Shown: positions 7,821 to 18,100 of the stretch, piece by piece
How the letters are laid out: each line of letters starts with the position of its first letter
How positions within the stretch are numbered: position 1 is the stretch's first letter
From: Echinicola arenosa
GTDB taxonomy: Bacteria > Bacteroidota > Bacteroidia > Cytophagales > Cyclobacteriaceae
Length of the DNA stretch: 64,000 nt
Reading direction: 5' to 3'
Assembly: GCF_014841125.1 (NCBI RefSeq)
Contig: NZ_JACYTQ010000001.1
Location: forward strand, 496,001 to 560,000
The notes under the pieces: generated by a model
Databases searched by the model: none
Seen by the model: only the letters and a program-made list of their open reading frames with translations
What the model was told of the DNA's origin: nothing
Made by a program: the position numbers and the translations under genes

Positions 7821-9077
7821 ATGCAAGAAGTAACAGCTGAAATTATAGCCATTGGGGATGAATTGCTTTATGGCCAAATTCAAGACACAAACAGCCATTG
7901 GATTAGCCAACAGCTTGATCAAATAGGTGTCAGAGTGGTGAGAAAAACAACCGTCGGAGATAACGAAAAGGACATCTTACATGCCTTTTCAAGTGCTGAA
8001 AAGCGTGCAAACATCATTCTTATCACTGGTGGATTAGGTCCAACCAAAGATGACCTCACCAAGCCACTTATGGCAAAGTATTTCAACTGTAGCATTGAAC
8101 CAGTTCAAGAAGCCATAGATGACGTTAAACTCTTCTTTGAAAAAAGAGGCCGTGAACTGACTCCCCTCAATAAGCTCCAAGGCCACCTTCCTACAAAGTG
8201 TACTTACGTTAAAAACGCCATGGGTACAGCCCCGGGAATGTGGTTTGAAGAAAATGGTGCGGTATGGATGTCTATGCCTGGAGTTCCTCACGAAATGAAA
8301 CACTTAATGGAGGTGTTTGTTTTGCCCAAAATAAAAGAAATATTTCCACTTCCAGTGATCTATCATAAAGTGATCAAAACAGTAGGGATAGGCGAAAGCT
8401 GGCTAGCAGATATGATTATCGATTGGGAAGATGCTCTTCCTAGTCATATCAAATTGGCTTATTTACCATCATTGGGTCAAGTGAAGCTTAGGCTGACTGC
8501 TTTTGGGGATGACTATGATCAACTAGAAAGGGATGTCTTAGTAGAAATTGAAAAAGTTACTCCTTTGATCAAAACCTATATTTACGGTTTTGATCAAGAG
8601 ACACTGGAAGAAGCTGTGGGAAAAATATTGATACATCAGAACAAAACCGTGTCATTTGCAGAAAGCTGTACTGGTGGTTATATTTCCCATCTTATCACCA
8701 GTGTTCCTGGCAGCAGCAATTATTTCAATGGCGCGATAATCCCCTATCACAACCAGTTCAAATCAAACCTGCTTGGTGTCAATACTCTTACCTTAAAAGA
8801 CCATGGAGCCGTAAGCGAAGAGACGGTGATAGAGATGGCTCAAATGGTTAGGAAAAAGTTCAAATCAGATTTTGGCTTGGCAAGCAGTGGAATTGCAGGG
8901 CCGGGAGGTGGCTCCCCAGAAAAACCGATAGGAACAGTATGGATTGCCTGCGCATCTGAAAAAGGAGTAAAAACCAAAAAACTGCAATTGGCTCATGACA
9001 GGACTTTAAACATCCAGTATTCAGCTATAGCCGTTCTCAGCTTATTACGAAAACAGCTAACAAATGAAAACTTTTAA
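7821..9077 (+). CDS. cinA: CinA-like nicotinamide-nucleotide amidase / pyrophosphatase
   Basis: A 418-residue two-domain protein. The N-terminal half (about 1-170) is the COG1058 nucleotide-binding domain with EIIAIGDELLYGQIQDTNS and TGGLGPTKDD. The C-terminal domain (about 255-415) is PncC-type NMN amidase, with SFAESCTGGYISH and SSGIAGPGGGSPEKPIGTVW. The family cleaves ADP-ribose and deamidates NMN in the pyridine-nucleotide salvage cycle. The length is normal for full-length CinA. It lies 12 bp behind folA and 85 bp before the E2 gene. The competence-linked name is historical, and nothing here points to DNA uptake. Confidence 0.94.
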   Translation: MQEVTAEIIAIGDELLYGQIQDTNSHWISQQLDQIGVRVVRKTTVGDNEKDILHAFSSAEKRANIILITGGLGPTKDDLTKPLMAKYFNCSIEPVQEAIDDVKLFFEKRGRELTPLNKLQGHLPTKCTYVKNAMGTAPGMWFEENGAVWMSMPGVPHEMKHLMEVFVLPKIKEIFPLPVIYHKVIKTVGIGESWLADMIIDWEDALPSHIKLAYLPSLGQVKLRLTAFGDDYDQLERDVLVEIEKVTPLIKTYIYGFDQETLEEAVGKILIHQNKTVSFAESCTGGYISHLITSVPGSSNYFNGAIIPYHNQFKSNLLGVNTLTLKDHGAVSEETVIEMAQMVRKKFKSDFGLASSGIAGPGGGSPEKPIGTVWIACASEKGVKTKKLQLAHDRTLNIQYSAIAVLSLLRKQLTNENF

Positions 9078-9162
9078 CAAATTCCGTTAATAGCATTTTG
9101 AAAGCATAAAATTAAAATATAATTTTAAAAGCAGGAGATAAACCCAATTAAGTAAATATTAT

Positions 9163-10446
9163 ATGGCAACTGTAGAAATGGTAATGCCCAAAATGGGTGA
9201 AAGTATTATAGAAGGCACTATCCTGACCTGGTTAAAAAGTGAAGGAGAGGCCATTGAACAAGATGAATCTGTACTTGAGGTAGCAACTGATAAAGTGGAT
9301 ACAGAGGTTCCTTCTTCTCATGCGGGTGTGCTGAAGAAAATATTGGCAAAAGAAGGTGATGTAATCGCTGTAGGTGCCCCAATTGCAATAATTGAAATAG
9401 AAGGAGAAACTGAAGAAAAGTCAGAGAGCCCTGTTTCAAACAATGATAAAGACATACAAAAAGAAGAATTGATAGCTGCAGCCCCTGCACAAACAGCTGC
9501 ACTTGTAGCAGAAACGTCAGCATCCAAAGTTTCGGATGATAGGTTTTATTCTCCCCTGGTGCTTAGTATAGCTAAAGAAGAAGAAATTAATAAAGCTGAA
9601 TTAGCTACCATACCGGGAACAGGTAAAGACGGTCGTGTCACCAAAAACGACATGCTAAGCTACCTCAAAACCAGAGGATCCAATCCTATTTCAGCTTCAA
9701 CCATAGCTTCCCCTAAAGCTTCCCCTAGCATTAGCGCTGGAGATGAAATCATCGAAATGGATCGAATGAGAAAAATGATTTCTGAACGTATGGTAGAGTC
9801 TAAGAGGATTTCTCCACACGTAACTTCTTTCGTTGAAGCGGATGTGACCAATATTGTGTTATGGAGAAATAAAGTCAAAGATGCCTATAAACAAAAGGAA
9901 GGAGAGCCGATTACCTTTACTCCGTTCTTCATTGAAGCAGTGGCTAAAGCTATCCAGGATTTCCCGATGATCAATATCTCTGTCGATGGAGATAAGATTA
10001 TTAAGAAGAAGGACATCAATATTGGGGTGGCAGTAGCGCTTCCAAGCGGAAACCTAATTGTACCTGTAATCAGAAAAGCCAATGAACTGAACCTTGTTGG
10101 GCTCTCCAAAAAAGTCAATGACCTAGCCGCTAGAGCCAGGGCTAATAAATTATCTCCTGACGAACTATCAGGTGGCACTTATACCATTTCTAATGTTGGG
10201 TCATTTGGTAATGTGATGGGAACGCCTATTATCATGCAGCCTCAAGTCGCCATTTTAGCTGTAGGAGCCATCACTAAAAAACCGGCTGTAGTGGAGACAC
10301 CAACTGGAGATGTAATTGCTATCAGGCATAAAATGTTCCTTTCTCACAGTTATGACCATAGGGTAGTGGATGGTTCACTTGGCGGAATGTTTGTCAAGAG
10401 AGTTGCTGAATATTTGGAAGCATTTGATATCAATACCAAACTGTAA
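9163..10446 (+). CDS. 2-oxo acid dehydrogenase E2 (dihydrolipoamide acyltransferase)
   Basis: A 427-residue E2 core subunit. It begins with a lipoyl domain (1-78) whose lipoylated residue is Lys44 in DKVDTEVPS. An Ala/Glu-rich linker, a peripheral E1/E3-binding domain (about 127-170, SPLVLSIAKEE...GKDGRVTKNDML) and a catalytic domain (about 200-425) follow. The active-site signature is SHSYDHRVVDG near residue 390-400. Sequence character (MVMPKMGESIIEG, DRMRKMISERM) is closest to the branched-chain or general alpha-ketoacid type rather than pyruvate E2. No E1 or E3 gene is adjacent, so the substrate cannot be set by context. A strong terminator follows directly. Confidence 0.9.
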   Translation: MATVEMVMPKMGESIIEGTILTWLKSEGEAIEQDESVLEVATDKVDTEVPSSHAGVLKKILAKEGDVIAVGAPIAIIEIEGETEEKSESPVSNNDKDIQKEELIAAAPAQTAALVAETSASKVSDDRFYSPLVLSIAKEEEINKAELATIPGTGKDGRVTKNDMLSYLKTRGSNPISASTIASPKASPSISAGDEIIEMDRMRKMISERMVESKRISPHVTSFVEADVTNIVLWRNKVKDAYKQKEGEPITFTPFFIEAVAKAIQDFPMINISVDGDKIIKKKDINIGVAVALPSGNLIVPVIRKANELNLVGLSKKVNDLAARARANKLSPDELSGGTYTISNVGSFGNVMGTPIIMQPQVAILAVGAITKKPAVVETPTGDVIAIRHKMFLSHSYDHRVVDGSLGGMFVKRVAEYLEAFDINTKL

Positions 10447-10447
10447 A

Positions 10448-10487
10448 AAAAGGAAAGCCTGATGAAAATTCATCAGGCTTTCCTTTT
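10448..10487. terminator. Bidirectional terminator between E2 and hybrid kinase genes
   Basis: A perfect 19-bp inverted repeat (10448-10466 and 10469-10487) with A-rich left and T-rich right flanks works in both directions. It lies between two convergent genes and overlaps the stop codon of the leftward kinase gene. Confidence 0.92.
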
Positions 10488-13347
10488 AGATATTTAGCTC
10501 AAAGCTTTCTTTAATTTTCTTGACTATATCCCTGATTTTAATTGGTTTCGTCAGGTAATCATCCATACCAGCACGAAAAGCTTTTTCGATATCCTCCTTA
10601 AACACATTGGCAGAAAGCCCTACGATCCTTACATCAGCACCATTCTTGATGGTTCTAATACTTTGAGAAGCTTCCAGGCCATTCATAAGAGGCATTTGAT
10701 AATCCATAAAGATCATATCATACTTTTTAGCCCTTACTGCTTTTACCGCTTCTATCCCGTTATGCGCTGTATCCACCTCATACCCTAATTGTTTCATGAG
10801 TAACTTCATAAATTTTAGGTTGATATCATTGTCTTCTACGAGCAAGATTTCGAGTGGATACTTATCTGAAATATGGGAAAGTGCATAATCTCCTTTTGAA
10901 TACCTTTCAAAGTCCCTATTGTCTTGCTCTGCACTTTCAGATACTCTGGAAAAAATTGTAAATGAAAACTCAGAGCCCTCATCAAGTTCACTCTCAATCT
11001 GTAAGCTCCCACCCATTAATTCAATTAACTTATTGGCAATAGCCAGGCCCAATCCAGTCCCACTTCTCTCTTCCAAAATACCTCTATCTGCTTGGGTGAA
11101 AGGATTGATCAATTGGGGGATTTTGGACTTTGGAATCCCAACCCCTGTGTCTTTTACCAAAAAGTATATCATAAAATTCTTATCCAAAATCGGTTCTCCT
11201 GTTACCTTTAGATCAACAGTACCTCCTTTTGGAGTAAATTTAATGGCATTACCAATTATGTTAAAGAGAATTTGGCTCAACTTTTCCTTATCCAATACCA
11301 TCCATACTGGGATTTCATCAGATATGCTGACATTTAAAGAAATTTTCTTTTCGGTGACCATACCCGAAAAAATACTGATCACTCTTTTGAGCTCCTCTCT
11401 AAATTGGAAACTGCTTACATTTAGTTCTAATTTTCCTTCTTCGATTTTAGAATAGTCTAGAATATCTTTAATAATGGACAATAGTGACTCACCTGAATCT
11501 CTGATCACCTTTACAAAACTCTCCTGATCTTCATCAAGCGAAGTATTCTCCAATAAACCAATCATTCCTAGGAGCCCGTTCATTGGGGTTCTGATTTCAT
11601 GACTCATACTAGCCAAAAATTCTGACTTAGCCTTATTGGCCACTTCAGCTACTTCTTTTGCTTCCTGCAAACCTTTTTCCCACAGTCTTTGCTCAGTCAC
11701 ATCCCTTCCTACGGAAATCATTCGTTCTTCGTCCAACTTAAAGAACCTCACCTGGAGAAACCTTTTTCCATTTCCTGTATTAAGAACCACTTCCACTTTT
11801 TGGGTTTTACCAGTTTTAAGTGCTCTATTAAAGGCTCCATTTAGTATTTCCTTTTTGGATTCAGGAACCACTTCCACAATATGCCTACCAATAGAGTCTT
11901 CAGGAGGTTCTATTAACAAATCCCTATTCTGTACATAGAAATCAAGAAAAATACCTTCATTATTATAAATAAAAATAATATCAGGGAGGCTGTTTAGAAC
12001 TGCTCTAAGCCGATTTTCGCTCTTTATAAGCTCTTGTTCTGCCAAGTACTTTTCATTGATATCAGTACAAATCCCAACACTACTCATGAAATTCCCCTCA
12101 TCATCATAAAACATTTTCTCGAAGCTTTTCGTCCGAATTATGGTCCCATCCTTCTTGACAATGCTCAACTCATAGGTCAGGTAATCTTGTTTTTCCTGTA
12201 TGGCTTTGATAGCCTCCTTTCTCAAAGTTTCCAAATCTTCTTGGACAACATAGGACTTATTATTCTCAATAAACTCTTCTTTTGAATACCCTAATACCTC
12301 GATTAAATTATCACTTACATTGTATATTTTTCCTTTTTTGTCATGATAGAAAACATATCCATTGATTTCCTGAAGCAACATGGTTTGCTGATCGAATAAG
12401 AGGTTGATCTCATCGGATTTTTTCTCCAGCTCATAATTCTTTTCATTGATACTTCTAAAGTGCCGTATCATTAAAAAGAGAATTAAAATCAAAAGTAAAA
12501 ACAAACCCACCACGATATAGAGATAAGTCCCATAAAGTCTGGAGATAATTACGCTTCTATCTTGTGCAAATACAAAAGCAAACTCACTATTCAATGGATA
12601 CAAATCAAAAGGATATTGGGCGATAATCGCACCAGTTTCGAACTCATGTTCTCCCGAGCCTTTTACCCCCCCCATGTAAATACCACGTAATCCCCCAGAA
12701 ATCTCATTATTGATTTCCTTTAGCGTTTTATCTGAAAAGCCAGCCTCTTTTGAGGAACCGCCCTCCTTGATGAAATGGGGTTCTCCATTTACAAAATAAA
12801 ATTTAAATCCACTTTCTCCCAGATAATGGTTAGAGGCATAATCAGAAAGAAATTGTTCTATATTAACAGAAGCAATCAGAGTGATGGGTTCCTTATGAGA
12901 ACTTACTTTGACATATTTTCCTGGATCATTAAAAGTCCGATTTGCTGGAATTTCAATTTTTTCGAAGTAATTATTATCCCTGATCAAATAGGCCAGTCTC
13001 ATATTTGCCACATCCAAAAACAAGGTGTCCACCAAAGTTCTATAGGAATTCAGCAGTCTTCTCGTGCGAGCTTCATGTAATTGAATCTTCTCCTCGGTAT
13101 CAAAACTGGAAAAACTTTCCAGACTTTGTGTATAATAAGTCAGGTCTTCATGGAGAGAATTGAATCTCCTCTGTACTTCATTTGACGCTATTTCAACTTG
13201 TTTGTTTAAAAACTGTTTACTGTTGCCCAACAAGTTATTTGAAAGTGTATTGTAGAAAAAATAAGCCAAAAACAAAATAAGAACAATAGACGCTATGGAC
13301 ATCCAAACTAGTACAAGAAATCGCTGTGATTTGTCCGTATTGTTCAT
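10486..13347 (-). CDS. Hybrid sensor histidine kinase with two PAS domains and a receiver
   Basis: A 953-residue membrane kinase. Order of parts: TM1 (about 11-33), a 235-residue periplasmic sensor of probable Cache type (35-270), TM2 (273-294), PAS1 (about 318-438), PAS2 (about 445-555), HisKA with His583 in SMSHEIRTPMNG, HATPase (N box near 697-704, DTGVGIP, GTGLGLAI near 763-770), and a C-terminal receiver with phosphoacceptor Asp882 in MDYQMP. No DNA-binding output domain is present, so the signal must leave through another protein or a His-phosphotransfer partner not seen here. It lies 16 bp after the Cache lipoprotein gene, almost certainly in the same operon, and ends in the shared terminator. 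Confidence 0.95.
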   Translation of the reverse strand: MNNTDKSQRFLVLVWMSIASIVLILFLAYFFYNTLSNNLLGNSKQFLNKQVEIASNEVQRRFNSLHEDLTYYTQSLESFSSFDTEEKIQLHEARTRRLLNSYRTLVDTLFLDVANMRLAYLIRDNNYFEKIEIPANRTFNDPGKYVKVSSHKEPITLIASVNIEQFLSDYASNHYLGESGFKFYFVNGEPHFIKEGGSSKEAGFSDKTLKEINNEISGGLRGIYMGGVKGSGEHEFETGAIIAQYPFDLYPLNSEFAFVFAQDRSVIISRLYGTYLYIVVGLFLLLILILFLMIRHFRSINEKNYELEKKSDEINLLFDQQTMLLQEINGYVFYHDKKGKIYNVSDNLIEVLGYSKEEFIENNKSYVVQEDLETLRKEAIKAIQEKQDYLTYELSIVKKDGTIIRTKSFEKMFYDDEGNFMSSVGICTDINEKYLAEQELIKSENRLRAVLNSLPDIIFIYNNEGIFLDFYVQNRDLLIEPPEDSIGRHIVEVVPESKKEILNGAFNRALKTGKTQKVEVVLNTGNGKRFLQVRFFKLDEERMISVGRDVTEQRLWEKGLQEAKEVAEVANKAKSEFLASMSHEIRTPMNGLLGMIGLLENTSLDEDQESFVKVIRDSGESLLSIIKDILDYSKIEEGKLELNVSSFQFREELKRVISIFSGMVTEKKISLNVSISDEIPVWMVLDKEKLSQILFNIIGNAIKFTPKGGTVDLKVTGEPILDKNFMIYFLVKDTGVGIPKSKIPQLINPFTQADRGILEERSGTGLGLAIANKLIELMGGSLQIESELDEGSEFSFTIFSRVSESAEQDNRDFERYSKGDYALSHISDKYPLEILLVEDNDINLKFMKLLMKQLGYEVDTAHNGIEAVKAVRAKKYDMIFMDYQMPLMNGLEASQSIRTIKNGADVRIVGLSANVFKEDIEKAFRAGMDDYLTKPIKIRDIVKKIKESFELNI

Positions 13348-13363
13348 AAAATGTCTTTTATTC

Positions 13364-14374
13364 TCAATCTTTAATTTCTAAAACATACCAATTTAGAAGA
13401 TTCATCTGCCTACACAAAACTTGGTACTGTTTGGAAGAATAATTATCATTCATAATGTAGTTATTATCTTTTTCCAATAGGAATTTAGCTACCATTTTCC
13501 TTACCTCTTTGCTTTTGGATTTAAACAGGTTATAATCCTCTTTTCTAAAATTGTCAGCGTTAATGGTTTGCACATAGGTATGGTTTTTCAAGGGCGGTAA
13601 GTTCAATACTTCTATAGCTGCAGATGTACCTGCTACAATATTTCCCGAACCATCAATCAGCAAAAACTTCCTGTCTTTATAGCTTAAAAACCTATTAATG
13701 ATATCGTTAACCGTTATATCCAAACCAATAACACCTTCTAATTCCTCATTATGATAAATGGGATGAATTAATGAAAGAATCCACCCTCTTCCAGCTGGGT
13801 CTACATAAATATCTTCTACCCACCTACTCTTTTTTTCTGGATTTCTCACTTCGTCAGCCATATAATAAAAGTTGAACGAAGTAAGGTCCAAATCAGAATC
13901 AAACACATTCAAGACATCTAGTGCTGGATAAATCCTACACATTTGTAATCTGGTATTAAGATACACTTGAGAAACAAATGGTGAAACGGATTGAATTTTT
14001 GAAAACGCGGAGTCCAATGCTTCAGTGTAATAGACTTGATGATAAACACCATCTCTGTTAGGTGTGGTGGTAGATACAAAAACACTGCTTTCCCCTTCCT
14101 GGGGCATTTCCCTGAAAATCACCCCATCCTTAGAAACCTTATACAGGTCCTTATTTGCCTTCTCAGCTAATTCGGCCTTATGATCAAACAAACTCTCAGT
14201 GTAAGACGCTAATGTTGCGATCTCATCCTCCAAAGGAGCTAAATCTGATTCCATAACCGAAACGATGGAATCGAGCTCTATAAATTCACTTTGGTTAATC
14301 CTCATCGGCTCCTCTTCACAAGAGAAAGAAAAAGCCAACAAAACACAAATAACTATGAAAAAACTATATTTCAT
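13364..14374 (-). CDS. Cache-domain sensory lipoprotein
   Basis: A 336-residue lipoprotein: the signal ends SFSC with Cys19. A long helix (about 30-80) leads into a PDC/dCache-like sensor domain (about 90-290) with the typical WVEDIYVDPAGRGWILSLIHPIYHNEELEGVIGLDITV pattern, quoted here in part: the key elements are WILS, HPIY and GVIGLDI. There is no transmembrane output segment, HAMP, kinase or chemotaxis domain. Cache domains bind small ligands such as amino acids or organic acids. The gene sits 16 bp upstream of a hybrid histidine kinase with its own periplasmic sensor, so this is likely a detached ligand-binding component. The ligand is unknown. Confidence 0.85.
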   Translation of the reverse strand: MKYSFFIVICVLLAFSFSCEEEPMRINQSEFIELDSIVSVMESDLAPLEDEIATLASYTESLFDHKAELAEKANKDLYKVSKDGVIFREMPQEGESSVFVSTTTPNRDGVYHQVYYTEALDSAFSKIQSVSPFVSQVYLNTRLQMCRIYPALDVLNVFDSDLDLTSFNFYYMADEVRNPEKKSRWVEDIYVDPAGRGWILSLIHPIYHNEELEGVIGLDITVNDIINRFLSYKDRKFLLIDGSGNIVAGTSAAIEVLNLPPLKNHTYVQTINADNFRKEDYNLFKSKSKEVRKMVAKFLLEKDNNYIMNDNYSSKQYQVLCRQMNLLNWYVLEIKD

Positions 14375-14401
14375 CCATGAATATTTAAATTATAAGTAAA
14401 T

Positions 14402-14641
14402 TTAAATATTTTCAACTTGATTTCTAAGCGATTGGTGCATCTCATCAAATCTTTTATTAATCTCCTCCAAAAAAATATCAGAAAAAAAGACATCCAAATC
14501 ACTCTCCTCTAAAATATCCATTTCGTTGACTTTAAAAGTCTGCTCGATCATTCCTTGCTCATATTTCAATAAATACTTGTTGTTCCAAGAGAAGATAGAT
14601 ATTCGAATGTCTTTTTTGGTAAATTCTTTGATAATCCTCAT
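14402..14641 (-). CDS. Small conserved-looking protein of unknown function
   Basis: A 79-residue protein with no signal peptide or membrane segment, so probably cytoplasmic. The first half is beta-rich (IRISIFSWNNKYLLKYEQG, containing SWNNKYLLK), and the second half is acidic and helical. I do not recognise a named family. Its ATG overlaps the osmC-like stop by four bases (14638-14641), which indicates translational coupling, and it is followed after 27 bp by the Cache lipoprotein gene. The coupling, reasonable codon use and operon position support a real gene. Confidence 0.72.
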   Translation of the reverse strand: MRIIKEFTKKDIRISIFSWNNKYLLKYEQGMIEQTFKVNEMDILEESDLDVFFSDIFLEEINKRFDEMHQSLRNQVENI

Positions 14642-15051
14642 ACGCTTCTAACTTCAGAACTGAAAGTGATTTCTGAACTTAAAGAAGCAGACACAGAGCA
14701 ATACTTATCCACGGATAATTTAACCACTTTGGCAAACTCTTCTTCAGTAGCATCCGGAGACACCAAGATGAACTTCATGTGAATTGATTTGTAAAAGGCT
14801 GGAACCCCATCATTCCTATCTCCTTCTGCCTCTACAATAAAATCCTCTACAGTTCTTCTCTTCTTTTTCATCATTAATACTGCGTCCACAGAAGCACAGC
14901 TTGCTACAGCCGACAAAACAAGATCCATTGGTGATTGATGCTGTTTTTTTTCTGGATCATACATATCAATCTGTACCTTATTACCTTGTGGATTTACGGC
15001 CTCGTATTCATAATCAGCCTTCATTTTCACAGTCACATTTCTCTTTGCCAT
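14638..15051 (-). CDS. OsmC/Ohr-family peroxiredoxin-like protein
   Basis: A 137-residue OsmC-fold protein. Members reduce organic hydroperoxides with two cysteines. The start MAKRNVTVKMKADYEYEA at 15051 fits the family; an upstream ATG at 15174 would add 41 unrelated residues and overlap icmF. The first family cysteine is in VASCASVDAV (near residue 60), and the second falls in VDKYCSVSASL (near residue 122). The MDLVLSAVASC segment is the usual helix bearing the catalytic Cys. It is the first of a four-gene leftward series with 88 bp to icmF upstream, so it may also receive icmF read-through. The physiological peroxide is not evident. Confidence 0.88.
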   Translation of the reverse strand: MAKRNVTVKMKADYEYEAVNPQGNKVQIDMYDPEKKQHQSPMDLVLSAVASCASVDAVLMMKKKRRTVEDFIVEAEGDRNDGVPAFYKSIHMKFILVSPDATEEEFAKVVKLSVDKYCSVSASLSSEITFSSEVRSV

Positions 15052-15139
15052 TTCGCTATATTTTAAAACAATATAATATATTTTATCAAGTAAATTCCAT
15101 TTACACCAAATACAGGTAAATAAAACACATTTATTTACT

Positions 15140-18100
15140 TTACATGTTTCTTCTATACTGCCCTCCCACTTCATAAAGTGCCTTAGTAACCTGCCCTAAA
15201 GAGCAATGTTTAGAAGCTTCCATCAACTGGTTGAACATGTTGCTATTTTTAACAGCTGCATCCTTCAAATCATTCAATAAACCTTCAGATAAGGACTTGT
15301 ACTTTGTATGTAAGTTTTCTAATTCCTTGATTTGGACTTCTTTTTCTTCTTGAGTGGCTCTGATTACTTCCCCAGGAATTACCGTCGGTGATCCCTCGGA
15401 AGACAGGAATGTATTCACTCCAATAATCGGATACTCCCCAGTATGTTTAAGCATTTCGTAATGTAGACTCTCTTCTTGAATCTTTCCTCTTTGGTACATG
15501 GTTTCCATTGCGCCTAAAACACCTCCACGTTCTGTGATCCGCTCAAATTCTGCATATACAGCTTCTTCTACCAAATCAGTCAGCTCTTCAATGATAAAAG
15601 CTCCTTGGGTTGGGTTTTCATTTTTGGCTAGACCTAGCTCCTTATTAATGATCAACTGAATGGCCATCGCCCTTCTTACAGAAGACTCTGTTGGCGTGGT
15701 GATCGCCTCGTCATACGCATTAGTATGCAAAGAGTTACAATTATCATAAATGGCATAAAGTGCCTGAAGAGTAGTTCGTATATCATTGAAGTCAATCTCT
15801 TGAGAGTGCAGAGACCTTCCAGATGTCTGAATATGGTATTTCAACATTTGTGAACGTTCATTGGCTCCATATTTCAACTTCATTGCTTTTGCCCAAACTC
15901 TCCTGGCCACTCTTCCAATAACGGCATATTCCGGATCAATCCCATTAGAGAAAAAGAAGGATAAGTTCGGTGCAAACTTATTGATATCCATCCCTCTGGA
16001 AACATAATATTCCACATAGGTAAATCCATTGGAAAGTGTCAAAGCCAACTGGGTAATAGGGTTAGCGCCTGCTTCAGCAATATGGTAACCGGAAATAGAT
16101 ACGGAATAGAAATTCCTAATTCCATTTTCAATAAAATACTGTTGTACATCTCCCATCAGCCTGAGAGAAAATTCTGTGGAGAAAATACAGGTATTTTGCG
16201 CTTGATCTTCTTTCAAAATATCTGCCTGAACCGTTCCTCTAACTTTGGTCAAGGTTTCAAACTTTATCTTTTCATAAACCTCTTTAGGCAGCACCTGATC
16301 TCCCGTAACCCCCAAAAGCATCAAACCCAAACCATTATGTCCTTCTGGAACCTTGGCATTATAGACAGGTCTCTCAACACCCTTTTCACTATAAATCTCT
16401 TCTATTTTTTGATGTACCTCTTCTTCCAACCCATTATCAGAAATATAAAGTTCACACTGCTGGTCTATGGCTGCATTCATAAAAAATGCAGTCATCGTAG
16501 CCGCAGGACCATTAATGGTCATCGAAACGGAAGTCATTGGATCTGCCAAGTTAAAGCCTGAGTAAAGCTTTTTCATATCATCCAGGCAGCAGATATTTAC
16601 CCCTGAATTACCAATCTTACCATAAATATCTGGCCGATAGCCAGGGTCTTCACCATATAAAGTAACTGAATCAAAAGCAGTTGATAGCCGCTTGGCTGGC
16701 ATCTCTTTGGAAACGTAATGAAAGCGCTTGTTTGTTCGTTCCGGTCCCCCTTCACCTGCAAACATTCTGGTTGGGTCTTCTCCCTCCCTTTTAAAAGGAA
16801 ACACACCAGCAGTATAAGGAAATTCTCCCGGTACATTTTCAGTAAGTCCCCATTTCAAAAGATCTCCCCACCCCTCGTACTTTGGAAGGGCCACTTTGGG
16901 CACACGGCTTCCTGACAGCGACTCCGAAAATGTTTTTATCTTTAGTTCTTTGTCGCGAACCTTAAAAGTGAAAAAATCTTGTTGGTATTGCTTCACCTTT
17001 TCTGGCCAAATTTCCAGCCACTTTTTATTTTTCGGATCCAAGCCAAGGCTGATTTCATCAAAGGCCTTTTCCAGACCTTTTACAACAGCTTCTTTATCCA
17101 CCACTTCACAGCTTTCTAAAGCTGCTATAGACTTTTTGATACTATAAACTTGCTGGGCTATTTCACTCTGTGAAACGACCCATTGGTCGTAATTCCTGTT
17201 ATTTTCAACGATTTCAGATAAATATCGGGTTCTACCTGGAGGAATGATGAATACTTTTTCTGATACTCTGTTCTCTTTATTTTCCGATAAAGTAAAATCA
17301 CCTGAAGTCTTAGCGGTCAGTGCTCCCATGATTTTAGCATACAGCTGATTCATTCCAGGATCATTGAACTGGGAAGCAATGGTTCCAAAAACAGGAAGTT
17401 CATCTTCTTTGGCATCCCACAATCCATTATTTCTGACATACTGTTTTTTGACATCCCTTAGCGCATCCAATGCGCCTCGTTTATCAAACTTATTTAGCGC
17501 AATCACATCTGCAAAGTCGAGCATATCTATCTTCTCAAGCTGTGTAGCAGCTCCATATTCTGGGGTCATTACGTAAAGCGAGAGATCAGCATGTTCCGTA
17601 ATTTCCGTATCAGATTGTCCAATGCCCGACGTTTCTAAAATCACCAAATCAAACCCGGCCACTTTTGCTATGTCCACTGCATCCTTCACATGTTTTGACA
17701 AGGCTAAATTGGCTTGACGTGTAGCTAGTGAACGCATATAGACCCTGGAATCATTGATCGCATTCATCCTGATTCTGTCTCCCAAAAGAGCTCCTCCTGT
17801 CTTCCTTTTTGAAGGGTCTACAGAAATAATAGCCAAGTGTTTCCCCTCAAAATCCCTCAAAAATCTTCTGGCCAATTCATCAACCAAAGATGATTTGCCT
17901 GCTCCGCCAGTTCCTGTAATCCCTAAAACTGGCACCTTTATTTTTGAGGCTCGGTTCCTAATTTGCTCTAAATATTTTTCATTTTCAGACGGAAAATTTT
18001 CAGCAGCAGAAATCAATCTTGCCAAACCTTGAGGGCAATCTTTATCGGGATTAACATACCCACCGAGTTCCTCACCCAATGGAAAATCTGCCTTTTCGAC

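Noticed and set aside
10919-11455. 178-codon open frame on the plus strand
   Set aside because: It lies wholly antisense to the HATPase and HisKA regions of the hybrid kinase; low-complexity Ser/Leu composition is typical of a shadow frame.
16082-16561. 159-codon open frame on the plus strand
   Set aside because: It is antisense to the mutase domain of icmF, which is fully conserved in its own frame.
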